Virus record (IMG/VR): IMGVR_UViG_3300009553_000046
Coordinates: 1-40,530 of that record
DNA from: a virus
Length of the DNA stretch: 40,530 nt
Reading direction: 5' to 3' (one strand)
In this document: one piece after another, positions 27,781 to 35,493 of the stretch
How the letters are laid out: the number at the start of each line of letters is the position of its first letter
Position numbering within the stretch: position 1 is the stretch's first letter
Program-made: the position numbers and the translations under genes
Notes under the pieces: generated by a model
What the model was told of the DNA's origin: nothing
Seen by the model: the letters and a program-made list of their open reading frames with translations, nothing else
Database searches by the model: none

Positions 27781-27960
27781 ATGTTCAAGCAGGGCGATAA
27801 GGTCGAGGTGTACTTCATCCATCCCGGCCAGCACGAGCCCTTGTGGCACAGGGGAGTTGTGCAGAAACAAGCTGAGCAGTCCGCGTCTTACGTCGTCGCT
27901 GTCGACAGCGTTATCACGCAGGCTACGCCGGTTAATATCCGCAAGGTGACGGATGGCTGA
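27781..27960 (+). CDS. Small phage protein of unknown function
   Basis: 59 residues, ATG 27781, two bases after the terminase stop. The sequence (MFKQGDKVEVYFIHPGQHEPLWHRGVVQKQAEQSASYVVAVDSVITQATPVNIRKVTDG) is beta-rich and reads like a small SH3-like barrel. It overlaps the portal start by 8 bases. Such small genes between terminase and portal are common. Function unknown. Confidence 0.7.
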   Translation: MFKQGDKVEVYFIHPGQHEPLWHRGVVQKQAEQSASYVVAVDSVITQATPVNIRKVTDG

Positions 27961-30148
27961 CGCTCAGCTTGAGGCGCAGGACGACGACTTGGACCTTGAG
28001 CCCGAGGAGGACGAGGGTCCTGCGCTCGAGCGCGACGAGGAGCTGAGCAAGCGCAAGTCCGTGCGCGATCAGTTGCTTGACCTATACCAGGAGGTCGAGA
28101 CCGGGTTCCAGAACCAGGCGGACCGGGCCGACAACAACGCCGACTACTGGGACATCTACAACTGCAAGCTCGGCGGTAAGCAGTTCTACTCCGGCAACAG
28201 TAAGATCTTCGTCCCCCTGGTGAAGGACGCGGTGGATGCGCGCAAAACGCGGTTCGCGAATCAGGTGTTCCCACCCTCCGGCCGATACGTGGACGCGATC
28301 AGCGAAGACGGCACCGAGCCTTTCGCGACGCTCTCGCTTCTGGATCACTACACGCGCAAGGCCAAAGTCCGCACCGAGGTGATGCCCGCGCTGTTGGTCA
28401 ACGGCGACGTCGAGGGCCAGTACAGCATCTACGTTCACTGGCAGGAGTACGAGCGCAACGTCACGCAGAAGGTCAAGTCCCCGGTCACGGTCGGGGGGCT
28501 GCCAACCGGCGAGGAGGTTGACGACATCGACGAGCAGGAGGTGACGAGCGGTTGCCCCTACGTCGAGGTGATCGCGGATGCCGACCTGCTGGTGCTGCCC
28601 TACACGGCGGACTGCCTCGAGGAGGTGATCGCTTGCGGCGGGTCGGTGACCGTGCTGCGGCGCTGGAGCAAGTCGCAGATCAAGAAGATGGCGCGCGAGG
28701 GTGAGATCACCAAGGCGGGCGCTCAGACACTGCTCGAGGAGATGGTCGATGATGCCGTTGCGAAGGGCCAACCTCGAACCGATAAGCCTGCAAAAATGGT
28801 GGACGCGGCTGGCATCAAGAACGCCCGTGGTACTAAATATGCCCTCGTCTATGAGACGTGGTCGGTCGTTTCTATTCGCCGGGGGGAGCGTCGGTTGTGC
28901 CGAATCTATTTTGGCGGCAAAGACAACATCCTCTCCTGCAAACGTAATCCCCTTTGGTGCGATCTCCTCCCAGTTATCTCGGCGCCGGTGAAGAAGGTTC
29001 AGGGCTCGTTCAAGGGGCGCAGCCTCGTCGAGCCGGTTGCACCGATTCAATACATGGCGAACGACGCCTGCAACGAGGCGATGGACAGTGCGGCCTATGC
29101 GCTGATGCCGATCGTCATGACGGACCCCAATGAGAACCCGCGCGTGGGGTCGATGATTCTGTCGCTTGCTGCGATCTGGGAGACGTCGCCGAAGAACACG
29201 CAGATACTCAACTTCCCGCCGATCTGGAAGGAAGGCTTGGAGATCGTCTCCGGCTGCAAGAACCAGATCAAGGAGTCGCTCGCCGTCAACTCGTCGATGG
29301 TGACGCAGCAGGGTACGACCAAGCTCAATCAGGCCGAGATTGCGCAAGAGCAGCAGGTCGACCTATTGACCACGGCTGACGCAGTCACGGTGCTCGAGCA
29401 CGGCATCCTGACGCCGATGCTCAACCTGTTCCTCGCGCTCGACCACCAGTACCGTGACGACGACATCTTCGTGAAGCAGTGGGGCCCGATGGGCACCCAG
29501 GCCAAGCTGGAGAAGGTGACACCGATCACATTCGACAAGCGCTATGAGTTCATTTGGTTCGGCGTCGAGCAGGCGCGCAGCCAGCAGCAGATCCAGATGC
29601 AGATCGCGGCGATCAACGTGATGCGCGGCATCCCGCCCGATCAGTACGCACCCTACAAGCTCGACCTGCGGCCGGCGCTCACGCACATCGTCGGTTCGGC
29701 TTTCGGCCCGCAACTCGCCCCGCTCACGTTCAAGTCCCCCGAGCAGCTCATGCCCGTCATGGCGGACATGGAGAACGAGATGCTTGGGCAGGGCTTCACG
29801 GTCGACGTGCACGAGCTCGACGACGACAACCTGCACATCCAGAGCCACATGCGGTTGTTGCAGTCCAACCCGCAGAGCGACTACGCACTCAAGATGCAGG
29901 CGCATATCTTTAGCCATATCCAGCAGATGCAGCGCAAGGCGATGGCTGTCGGGATGGCACAGGGTCCGATGGGACAGTTGGGCGCACCAGGAGCGCCGGG
30001 CGTCCCAGGAGGCGCAGGACCGGGAGTAGCGGGCACGCCGCGGCCGGGCGCGCAGCCCATGCCGCCCAAGGGCGCGCAGCAGCCGCCGGGCGCGATTCAC
30101 CAGGACCGCCTGCAAGATCCGTCACAGATGCCGAGGAAGATGGGATGA
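27953..30148 (+). CDS. Portal protein (head-tail connector)
   Basis: 731 residues. The acidic N-terminus is followed by SVRDQLLDLYQEVETGFQNQADRADNNADYWDIYNCKLGG and a long helical/beta body with IAQEQQVDLLTTADAVTVLEHGILTPMLNLFLALDHQYRDDD, typical of podovirus portals. The C-terminus has a Gly/Pro/Ala-rich tail (GQLGAPGAPGVPGG...). It forms the ring through which DNA is packaged and to which head-tail genes at 38-39 kb connect. Identification rests on length, place after the terminase and overall pattern. The next start overlaps by four bases (ATGA). Confidence 0.85.
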   Translation: MADAQLEAQDDDLDLEPEEDEGPALERDEELSKRKSVRDQLLDLYQEVETGFQNQADRADNNADYWDIYNCKLGGKQFYSGNSKIFVPLVKDAVDARKTRFANQVFPPSGRYVDAISEDGTEPFATLSLLDHYTRKAKVRTEVMPALLVNGDVEGQYSIYVHWQEYERNVTQKVKSPVTVGGLPTGEEVDDIDEQEVTSGCPYVEVIADADLLVLPYTADCLEEVIACGGSVTVLRRWSKSQIKKMAREGEITKAGAQTLLEEMVDDAVAKGQPRTDKPAKMVDAAGIKNARGTKYALVYETWSVVSIRRGERRLCRIYFGGKDNILSCKRNPLWCDLLPVISAPVKKVQGSFKGRSLVEPVAPIQYMANDACNEAMDSAAYALMPIVMTDPNENPRVGSMILSLAAIWETSPKNTQILNFPPIWKEGLEIVSGCKNQIKESLAVNSSMVTQQGTTKLNQAEIAQEQQVDLLTTADAVTVLEHGILTPMLNLFLALDHQYRDDDIFVKQWGPMGTQAKLEKVTPITFDKRYEFIWFGVEQARSQQQIQMQIAAINVMRGIPPDQYAPYKLDLRPALTHIVGSAFGPQLAPLTFKSPEQLMPVMADMENEMLGQGFTVDVHELDDDNLHIQSHMRLLQSNPQSDYALKMQAHIFSHIQQMQRKAMAVGMAQGPMGQLGAPGAPGVPGGAGPGVAGTPRPGAQPMPPKGAQQPPGAIHQDRLQDPSQMPRKMG

Positions 30149-30345
30149 CGAACCTGCAAGCGATAATCATCGCCATCGGCCTTGCGCTTGCAGGCATTGG
30201 CTTCGCGGCCGCACAGGTCGGCAAATCGATCCCCGACGGGGTTCTCGGTTGCGTCTATTACTCGTCGCCGCCGACCCTGACCAACGGTCAGTCCTACGTG
30301 CTGACATGCGATTCGACAGGTAAACTGAGAGTAATAACGTCATGA
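30145..30345 (+). CDS. Small secreted or membrane-anchored protein
   Basis: 66 residues, ATG overlapping the portal stop. The N-terminus (LQAIIIAIGLALAGIGFAAAQ) is a signal peptide or single span with an AAA-Q-type site. The short mature part (IPDGVLGCVYYSSPPTLTNGQSYVLTCDSTGKLRVITS) is beta-like. The 'TLTNGQ.Y.L.CDS.GKLRV' pattern recurs in virion-associated proteins. It begins a run of three secreted proteins that ends with the spike. Overlaps the next ATG. Confidence 0.7.
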   Translation: MTNLQAIIIAIGLALAGIGFAAAQVGKSIPDGVLGCVYYSSPPTLTNGQSYVLTCDSTGKLRVITS

Positions 30346-30506
30346 AAAAGTTACTCGGATGGGCGGTGTTTTGCGCAGTCGTGCTGCTCCCGCAGAAGGT
30401 CGATGCAGCAACCGTGGTGCAGACATGCGGGACGCTTCCACAGCCGTACACGGTCGGCTCGACACGCCCAGTCACTGTGGATACGAACGGGCAGGTGTGC
30501 TCATGA
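30342..30506 (+). CDS. Small secreted protein paralogous to the spike N-terminus
   Basis: 54 residues. Signal peptide MKKLLGWAVFCAVVLLPQKVDA, then ATVVQTCGTLPQPYTVGSTRPVTVDTNGQVCS. The mature part closely matches the N-terminus of the next gene (identical VVQTCGTLPQ, then P/TY(T/A)VGS and TVD.NG), so the two are duplicates. The stop overlaps the spike ATG (ATGA). Likely a shortened copy or a partner of the spike. Confidence 0.75.
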   Translation: MKKLLGWAVFCAVVLLPQKVDAATVVQTCGTLPQPYTVGSTRPVTVDTNGQVCS

Positions 30507-32164
30507 AGCGTTTCATTCTCGGGCTGCTCCTCACATTGGCATGTAGCCTCGCGCACGCGCAGGACGCGCTTGTCGTTCAAACTTGCGGGACGCTACCCCA
30601 AACGTATGCTGTTGGGTCGTCGCAGAAACCAACGGTGGATGTGAACGGACGGTCGTGTCTTTCGTCGAGCGTGAACTTGGGGCAGAGTTATTCACTGGCG
30701 AACTATTTGACCCCCGCCCAACTGACAACGGCGCAGAGCGGTGTTAATACCAACGACGTTAGTAGTGCCATCACGAACTGGCTCGCCGCGTGCCCGACCA
30801 ACGGATGTGTTCTTATAGTTCCGCCAGGATATTTTTATTCAGCAACTTGCAATTTTACAATCGCCAATCCGTTTCTGATGTGGGGTGCGGGGCCGGAAAG
30901 TATTGGCGGCGTATCCGGCGGGTATGGGTCGTTGTTCGCATGCGGGTCCACCAGTGCTAAGCACTTCAATGCTACCGCCATTACCGGGACATTTCAGGCT
31001 CTTGGTTTCCGTCAAGTCGGAGGAACGGCTACGTCCGGCTCATCGGCAGTCCTTGTCACGAGCGGCGTTGCTACGCAGAAAATCAACTTCGGTAATGTTT
31101 CCGTTGACGGGTACTATGACGGATTAGACATCGCTGTAGGCAGTTCATGGTTTGTTGATCGGGTTGCCGTTTTTAATTCGGCGCATTATGGCGTTAGGAT
31201 ACGAAACATTGTGTCGGCTGATGCCGGCGACTGGCGACTGACAAACTCATGGATTTATCCTGTTAACGCGGTGGCAGGCATCAGCTACGAAAGTTCGGGC
31301 GGCGGTCTTATAGCCAATACCAAAATCGTTCCAAACTCGGGGACCGTCACAAATGGTCTGATCGTGAATGTTAGCGCGTCCACACAATTACAGGTGATCG
31401 GAAACGATTTTGAAGGCATGTCGGAAGAACCGATCAAGATCGTGAACGGCTTCCAGGGCATCGTCATAGCCAATAACTATCTTCGCAATACCATCGGTGG
31501 TGGCACCGGCTCAGACATCGTTGCAACGAACGCGCCTGCAATGATGATCATGGGTAATGATTTTGTTGGTGGCGGCACGTATGCGATTACGCTTACAAAT
31601 TCCGCAGGCACTTTGATCGGGCCGAATAAGTCCGGCAGTCCCAACACCGTTAATGTGATCAGTGGAAGTTACCAGGATTACTGGAATGCGCCAGATCAGT
31701 GGACATCACTGACCATCCAAGGTAGCGGCCCGATCAAGACGACAGTGGCGGGTTCAACGCTCACCGGCGCGGATCTCGCAGCGAAGAAGCTATACTTGAA
31801 TCAAGGCACCGGCGGTCAGTCGATCCTGACGATGAACGCGCTTGGGTCGGATTATATGGCGTTCGTTGTCAACGGCACCGACGGCATTGACGTCGTATCG
31901 AGCGTTGCAGGATCGACCACGGACAAAGTCGCTGCACACTGGGGCACGACAGGTGGCTGGCTGATCGGTGCTGGCAATCCTGTGATGGCGCAGGGCGAGC
32001 TTGCCGGACAGAAGATCACCGCCAGCGGCAGCGCTCCAGGCGCGGGATTCTGCAAAGAAAGTTGGGTGGCAGGGACAAGCGGAGGCACCTGCAAAAAGAT
32101 CGCCTATTGCGGTACGAGCACTACACCGACCACGATCATCGACAATGTTGGCAGCGGTTGCTGA
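30503..32164 (+). CDS. Secreted beta-helix-type tail spike / receptor-binding protein
   Basis: 553 residues from ATG 30503. A signal peptide (MKRFILGLLLTLACSLAHAQ) precedes the short CGTLPQ module. The body from about 75 to 380 has repeated short turns (LFACGSTSAKHFNATAITGT, NVSVDGYYDGLDIAVGS, GIVIANNYLRNTIGG) typical of right-handed beta-helices, like pectate-lyase or spike proteins. The C-terminus is Cys-containing and Gly/Ser/Thr-rich. It probably binds or cleaves a host polysaccharide. The DNA is visibly less GC-rich than neighbours, suggesting an exchanged module. A signal peptide on a spike is unusual. Confidence 0.7.
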   Translation: MKRFILGLLLTLACSLAHAQDALVVQTCGTLPQTYAVGSSQKPTVDVNGRSCLSSSVNLGQSYSLANYLTPAQLTTAQSGVNTNDVSSAITNWLAACPTNGCVLIVPPGYFYSATCNFTIANPFLMWGAGPESIGGVSGGYGSLFACGSTSAKHFNATAITGTFQALGFRQVGGTATSGSSAVLVTSGVATQKINFGNVSVDGYYDGLDIAVGSSWFVDRVAVFNSAHYGVRIRNIVSADAGDWRLTNSWIYPVNAVAGISYESSGGGLIANTKIVPNSGTVTNGLIVNVSASTQLQVIGNDFEGMSEEPIKIVNGFQGIVIANNYLRNTIGGGTGSDIVATNAPAMMIMGNDFVGGGTYAITLTNSAGTLIGPNKSGSPNTVNVISGSYQDYWNAPDQWTSLTIQGSGPIKTTVAGSTLTGADLAAKKLYLNQGTGGQSILTMNALGSDYMAFVVNGTDGIDVVSSVAGSTTDKVAAHWGTTGGWLIGAGNPVMAQGELAGQKITASGSAPGAGFCKESWVAGTSGGTCKKIAYCGTSTTPTTIIDNVGSGC

Positions 32165-33211
32165 GTGCCCTCAGTTGTCTTTCTCGTCGCGATTCTGATC
32201 CTTCCGGGCATCCCCGAACTCGCGACCGCGCCGCGGTGGTGCGTGCTCGCCGCGGTCGTTCCGTTCATCTGGTACTTCAATCCGGGCACGCGCACGCGCG
32301 GTCATGTGCTCGGCCTTTTGTTCCTCGCGTGGTGTGCGCTCTCGCTCGCGTGGACGTTCAATTTTTATGACGGATTGTTACAAGCTGGGAAGTTCGGGTT
32401 GCTTGGGCTGTTGTTCTGCATCGGCGCGGCGCGGCGCGATCTCAACGCGGTATGGGTAGCGGCGGCGCTTGGCGCCGGCGTGAACAGCGCGATCATGATC
32501 GCGCAGACATTGGGCTGGGACGGTTTGCCGCAAGTCACGCTGCCGGCCGGCACCTTCTACAACAAGAACTTTGCTGCGGAGTTCTGCGTGATCGCCGCCG
32601 TCGGGATACTTGGCGTACCCAGGTGGCGGTGGCTGGTGCTGATGGCTATTCCAGGGGTGATTCTCGGGCAAAGCAAAACCGTATTTTTAGCTTTAGGATG
32701 CGCGCTTATCCTATTGATATGGCAGAAAAATAAAGTTGCGGCCGCACTTTCGGGGGCGGCGACCGCGGTGCTTGGTACGATCTTCGGCGGCTACACGTTC
32801 ATCCAGCGAACGCAGATGTGGGAAGACACGCTGGCGGGGATGACATTCTGGGGCCGCGGCATCGGCTCGTTCTGGGCGACGTATCCCGAGTACGCCAAGC
32901 AGATCGACAGCCTCGCTCTGCGGCCGACCGAAGCTCACAACGACCTGCTTCAACTGCTGTATGAACTCGGGCCTGGAAGTCTTGTGCTGGTCGCACTTTT
33001 GGCGTTTGCTTTGCGCGGCCCGCTCACCCGAGAGCACTATGTCACCGTCGTCTTCCTCGTCATCGGACTGGCAGCCTTCCCGCTCTACATGCCTGCTACG
33101 GCGATGTTCGCGGCTCTTGCTGTTGGCCATCTTTGCCGCGATCGGGTTGAACTGCGCAGCCCTGTGGTTGAGCGCTCAAGCGTTACTTTCGCTGTCTACC
33201 CGCTCACCTGA
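32165..33211 (+). CDS. O-antigen ligase / Wzy-like polytopic membrane protein
   Basis: 348 residues from a GTG right after the spike stop. About nine or ten membrane spans are visible. Motifs FYNKNFAAEF, RTQMWEDTLAGMTFWGRGIGSFW and, near the end, EAHNDLLQLLYELGPGSLVLVALL match the Wzy/O-antigen-ligase family (key 'R.....W.......G.G.G.F' and 'HND.LQLL.E.G'). It would act on surface polysaccharide in the inner membrane. In a phage this suggests surface conversion that alters the receptor or blocks rivals. Start codon and ribosome site are weak. The ending overlaps the next frame by about 170 bases. Confidence 0.78.
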   Translation: MPSVVFLVAILILPGIPELATAPRWCVLAAVVPFIWYFNPGTRTRGHVLGLLFLAWCALSLAWTFNFYDGLLQAGKFGLLGLLFCIGAARRDLNAVWVAAALGAGVNSAIMIAQTLGWDGLPQVTLPAGTFYNKNFAAEFCVIAAVGILGVPRWRWLVLMAIPGVILGQSKTVFLALGCALILLIWQKNKVAAALSGAATAVLGTIFGGYTFIQRTQMWEDTLAGMTFWGRGIGSFWATYPEYAKQIDSLALRPTEAHNDLLQLLYELGPGSLVLVALLAFALRGPLTREHYVTVVFLVIGLAAFPLYMPATAMFAALAVGHLCRDRVELRSPVVERSSVTFAVYPLT

Positions 33212-33491
33212 CGCCACGGCGTACCTCATCAGCGCTGCTAAGTTGTTTCCCTATAGCCACCAGGTCCGCACGGCCTACCCGCGCTATTTCATGGCTGTAC
33301 GGTTGTACGACCGGCGCAAAGAAGCCATTGCTGCGTTGGAGGCCGACCTGCGAGATAATCCATTCGCAGCTGACGAGTGGACGGCGCTGATGGCTTACAA
33401 GCTTGCGGACGGCGATGAAGCAGGCGCTGCGGCCGCGGTTGAGCAGATCAAGAAGCTGCGCGTGGGGGTGACATTGGAGAAAGACCCATGA
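33039..33491 (+). CDS. Membrane-anchored TPR-like protein, partner of the ligase-like gene
   Basis: About 150 residues; the start is uncertain (ATG 33039 or a TTG near 33117), since most of the early part overlaps the ligase-like gene. One hydrophobic span (LLLLAIFAAIGLNCAALWL) is followed by a helical repeat (ATAYLISAAKLFPYSHQVRTAYPRYFMAVRLYDRRKEAIAALEADLRDNPFAADEWTALMAYKLADGDEAGAAAAVEQI), like the TPR tails of some Wzy/ligase proteins. It probably forms a unit with the previous protein. The stop overlaps the endolysin ATG (ATGA). Confidence 0.62.
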   Translation: MSPSSSSSSDWQPSRSTCLLRRCSRLLLLAIFAAIGLNCAALWLSAQALLSLSTRSPDATAYLISAAKLFPYSHQVRTAYPRYFMAVRLYDRRKEAIAALEADLRDNPFAADEWTALMAYKLADGDEAGAAAAVEQIKKLRVGVTLEKDP

Positions 33492-34105
33492 GCGTTCGCA
33501 TGTTCCCCGACGAGGTCAAGTTCGAGCAGCGGCTGCTGAAGTCGGCCGGCTTCTATAAAGGCAAGATCGACGGCAAATACGGTCCGATGACGCAGCAAGC
33601 TGAAGCCGACTGGGAGGCCGACTATCTCGAGACGCAGATGTTGTTCGGCACGTTCGACCCGCGCAGCGAGAAGTGCATCGTCACGCTCCTCCCCAAGGCG
33701 CAGGCGGCGGCGCGGCAGGTGATGAAGCTGGCGCAGCAGCGGGAGACTCAGACCGGTATCAAATGCCTGATCCTATCGGGCACGCGCACTTACCCGGAAC
33801 AGGACGAGCTTTATCGGAAGATCCCTAAAGTCACCAATACGCGGGGCGGCCAAAGCAACCATAACTTCGGAATAGCTTTTGACATAGGTTTATTCAAAGG
33901 CGGTGAGTATTTAACCGGAGCTTCTAAAGCAGAAGATCAGGCGTATAGTGACTTCGCGAAAGCAGTAAAGCAGACCATTGCTACATTGGAGTGGGGCGGT
34001 GACTGGCGGTTGTTCCCCGATGCTCCGCACTACCAATTTATGACCGATAAGTCCTTGGCTCAAATAAGGAACGCTTTTGAGGTCGGTGCGCTTTCACTTG
34101 CCTAA
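33488..34105 (+). CDS. Endolysin: peptidoglycan-binding plus M15-type peptidase
   Basis: 205 residues. Residues 10-50 (EVKFEQRLLKSAGFYKGKIDGKYGPMTQQAEADWEA) form a peptidoglycan-binding module. The peptidase follows: SGTRTYPEQDELY, GGQSNHNFGIAFDIG (H and D of the zinc site) and HYQF (second His), as in L-alanyl-D-glutamate/CwlK-like peptidases. It cleaves the wall at lysis after the holin opens the membrane. No signal peptide. The start overlaps the TPR-like gene. Identification is strong from motif order. Confidence 0.88.
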   Translation: MSVRMFPDEVKFEQRLLKSAGFYKGKIDGKYGPMTQQAEADWEADYLETQMLFGTFDPRSEKCIVTLLPKAQAAARQVMKLAQQRETQTGIKCLILSGTRTYPEQDELYRKIPKVTNTRGGQSNHNFGIAFDIGLFKGGEYLTGASKAEDQAYSDFAKAVKQTIATLEWGGDWRLFPDAPHYQFMTDKSLAQIRNAFEVGALSLA

Positions 34106-34156
34106 TCAGTATATTAAGGCATAATCCTCAATTATCAGGTTAGAGGAGGGCGCGCA

Positions 34157-34507
34157 GTGACTCTTACTCCTGCACAATGGATCGCAGTTGCCATCGGAAT
34201 GCTGGGTGTCTTTGCCACCGGCGGCACGCAGCTTGACGTGATCGTCGGTGTGACGATGGCGAAGGTTATTGTGGCCATTTGCACGCTGACGTCAGCGGCG
34301 CTTTCGGTTCCGCTTGCCATCCTCACCGGCCAAGGCAGTGTCCTCAGGCAGGTTCAAGCAATGCCTGGTGTCGAGAAAATCACGGTCAATGCTCAAGCCA
34401 ACCAGACGGTGGCGCAGCTCGCCACCAATCAGTCGAACCCGAAAATTGAAGCTACACCCGGAGCACAAGCCGCGGTCAGTCGCACCGCCGCAGGAGGTAA
34501 TTCATGA
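34157..34507 (+). CDS. Putative holin
   Basis: 116 residues from a GTG at 34157, with AGAGGAGGG upstream. Two hydrophobic segments (IAVAIGMLGVFATGG and DVIVGVTMAKVIVAICTLTSAALSVPLAIL) are followed by a hydrophilic tail rich in Gln/Asn. Size, two-span layout and the place after the endolysin fit a holin. It would form the lesion that releases the endolysin. A 51-base gap separates it from the endolysin. The stop overlaps the lipoprotein ATG. Confidence 0.65.
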   Translation: MTLTPAQWIAVAIGMLGVFATGGTQLDVIVGVTMAKVIVAICTLTSAALSVPLAILTGQGSVLRQVQAMPGVEKITVNAQANQTVAQLATNQSNPKIEATPGAQAAVSRTAAGGNS

Positions 34508-34860
34508 AGTGGTTGATCAGTCTTTTCGCCGCGCTGTCCCTCTCGGCGTGCGCAACCATCGGTGCGTCGATCCCGAACCCGCTCGGCGCAGGTCAGCTCG
34601 CGACCATCGAGTCGGCGTACGGCGTCCCGTTGAGCGCCGCCGTCGCGTACAAGCAATTGTGCGTCAACCGCACGATCCCGCCGTCGTGTCGCACTATCGT
34701 GGTGCAGATGCAGAGCGCTGCGCAGAAGGCGCAGGGGGCCATCGTCGCGGCACGCGGAATCGCGAAAAACCCTACGCTTGATGCTATTTCCGCAATCGCG
34801 GCTGCGCAGCAGGCATTGGCTGATTTCCAGGCCGTCCAGAACGCAAACGGAGTTCACTGA
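34504..34860 (+). CDS. Lipoprotein of the lysis region (outer-spanin-like candidate)
   Basis: 118 residues. A lipobox ends the signal segment (MKWLISLFAALSLSAC, Cys16). The mature part has ATIGASIPNPLGAGQLATIESAYGVPL and a long helical region (AAVAYKQLCVNRTIPPSCRTIVVQMQSAAQKAQGAIVAARG). Its place after the holin suggests an outer-membrane spanin partner, but it lacks the usual Pro-rich composition, so the role is not certain. Coupled start (ATGA). Confidence 0.65.
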   Translation: MKWLISLFAALSLSACATIGASIPNPLGAGQLATIESAYGVPLSAAVAYKQLCVNRTIPPSCRTIVVQMQSAAQKAQGAIVAARGIAKNPTLDAISAIAAAQQALADFQAVQNANGVH

Positions 34861-34861
34861 C

Positions 34862-35110
34862 ATGGACATCGCATCCATCCTGCTGATCGTTGAGAAGGCG
34901 ATCAACATTGCGACCGCGGTCGCGCCCGTGGCGTTTCAGGCCATTGAGAACATCAAGTCGTTCGCCACGCAGTTCGCGGCGAGCCTGAAGGGCGACACCA
35001 TCACGCCGGCCGAGCAGACGCAGATCGAGACGATGGTCGATGCGCTCTACGCGAAGCTGCAGGAGCCCCTTCCGCCGGCGCAGCCCGGCGACCCGGACTA
35101 CAAGGGATGA
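34862..35110 (+). CDS. Small lysis-region protein
   Basis: 82 residues, ATG 34862, one base after the lipoprotein stop; the longer in-frame reading upstream is a shadow. A hydrophobic start (MDIASILLIVEKAINIATAVAPVAFQAIENI) may lie in the membrane. A helical stretch (QFAASLKGDTITPAEQTQIETMVDALYAKLQE) and a Pro-rich end (PLPPAQPGDPDYKG) follow. Possibly a lysis accessory. Family not recognised. Confidence 0.6.
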   Translation: MDIASILLIVEKAINIATAVAPVAFQAIENIKSFATQFAASLKGDTITPAEQTQIETMVDALYAKLQEPLPPAQPGDPDYKG

Positions 35111-35113
35111 GCG

Positions 35114-35353
35114 ATGCAAGAGCCGATCAGCAAGAGCACGCCGGTCACGATCGGCCTTGTCATCCTGGTGCTCACCGTTTCAGCGGGCGCCATCTTTAAA
35201 GCGGGCCAAGTGCTCACGGAGTTCGATTATGTCAAGGCGGGTTTGTCGGACATCCGTGCGGACGTGCTTGAAATCAAGCGCACGATTCAGCGTGTCGACC
35301 GCTACCAGCGAGGTGAGGGCGAGAATCCCGCAAAGCGCAGTGAGCTTCGGTAG
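35114..35353 (+). CDS. Single-span membrane protein with coiled-coil tail (inner-spanin-like candidate)
   Basis: 79 residues. After a short N-terminus, one membrane span (VTIGLVILVLTVSAGAIF) is followed by a coiled-coil-like part (VLTEFDYVKAGLSDIRADVLEIKRTIQRVDRYQRGEGE). This topology is that of inner spanins, paired with the lipoprotein two genes upstream. It is shorter than typical and could instead be a pinholin accessory. It closes the lysis group. Confidence 0.6.
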   Translation: MQEPISKSTPVTIGLVILVLTVSAGAIFKAGQVLTEFDYVKAGLSDIRADVLEIKRTIQRVDRYQRGEGENPAKRSELR

Positions 35354-35367
35354 GTTCATGCGTCGTA

Positions 35368-35396
35368 TTGACATTCCCCTATAACGCGCGGAAAAT
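35368..35396 (+). promoter_or_regulatory. Possible promoter for the scaffold-capsid genes
   Basis: TTGACA (35368-35373) and GAAAAT (35391-35396), spaced by 17 bp. The first box is a perfect -35; the second matches 4 of 6 bases of a -10. It lies about 100 bp before the scaffold gene. The host sigma factor use is not proven. Confidence 0.45.
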
Positions 35397-35406
35397 GCAG
35401 CAGTTC

Positions 35407-35473
35407 CGACTGGTGGCCGTAAGTCACTGCCCGAGTTGTTCCCGTAAGGAACTTAACGACTGGTGGCCGTAAG
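35407..35473 (+). repeat. 17-bp direct repeats in the leader of the scaffold gene
   Basis: CGACTGGTGGCCGTAAG occurs at 35407-35423 and 35457-35473, 50 bp apart. Between them GTTCC-CGTAA-GGAAC can fold into a small hairpin. They lie in the presumed 5' untranslated leader of the scaffold-capsid unit, with ribosome site AAGGAG before 35494. Confidence 0.75.
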
Positions 35474-35493
35474 CCCACTGAAGGAGAAGTGTA

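Noticed and set aside
28082-29347. 421-residue minus-strand open frame opposite the portal gene
   Set aside because: Antisense shadow with the same biased composition; the plus-strand portal gene explains the region.
35374-35386. TATAAC directly after TTGACA as a -10 box
   Set aside because: The spacing between the boxes is only 6 bp, too short for a sigma70-type promoter; the 17-bp spaced GAAAAT is the better candidate.
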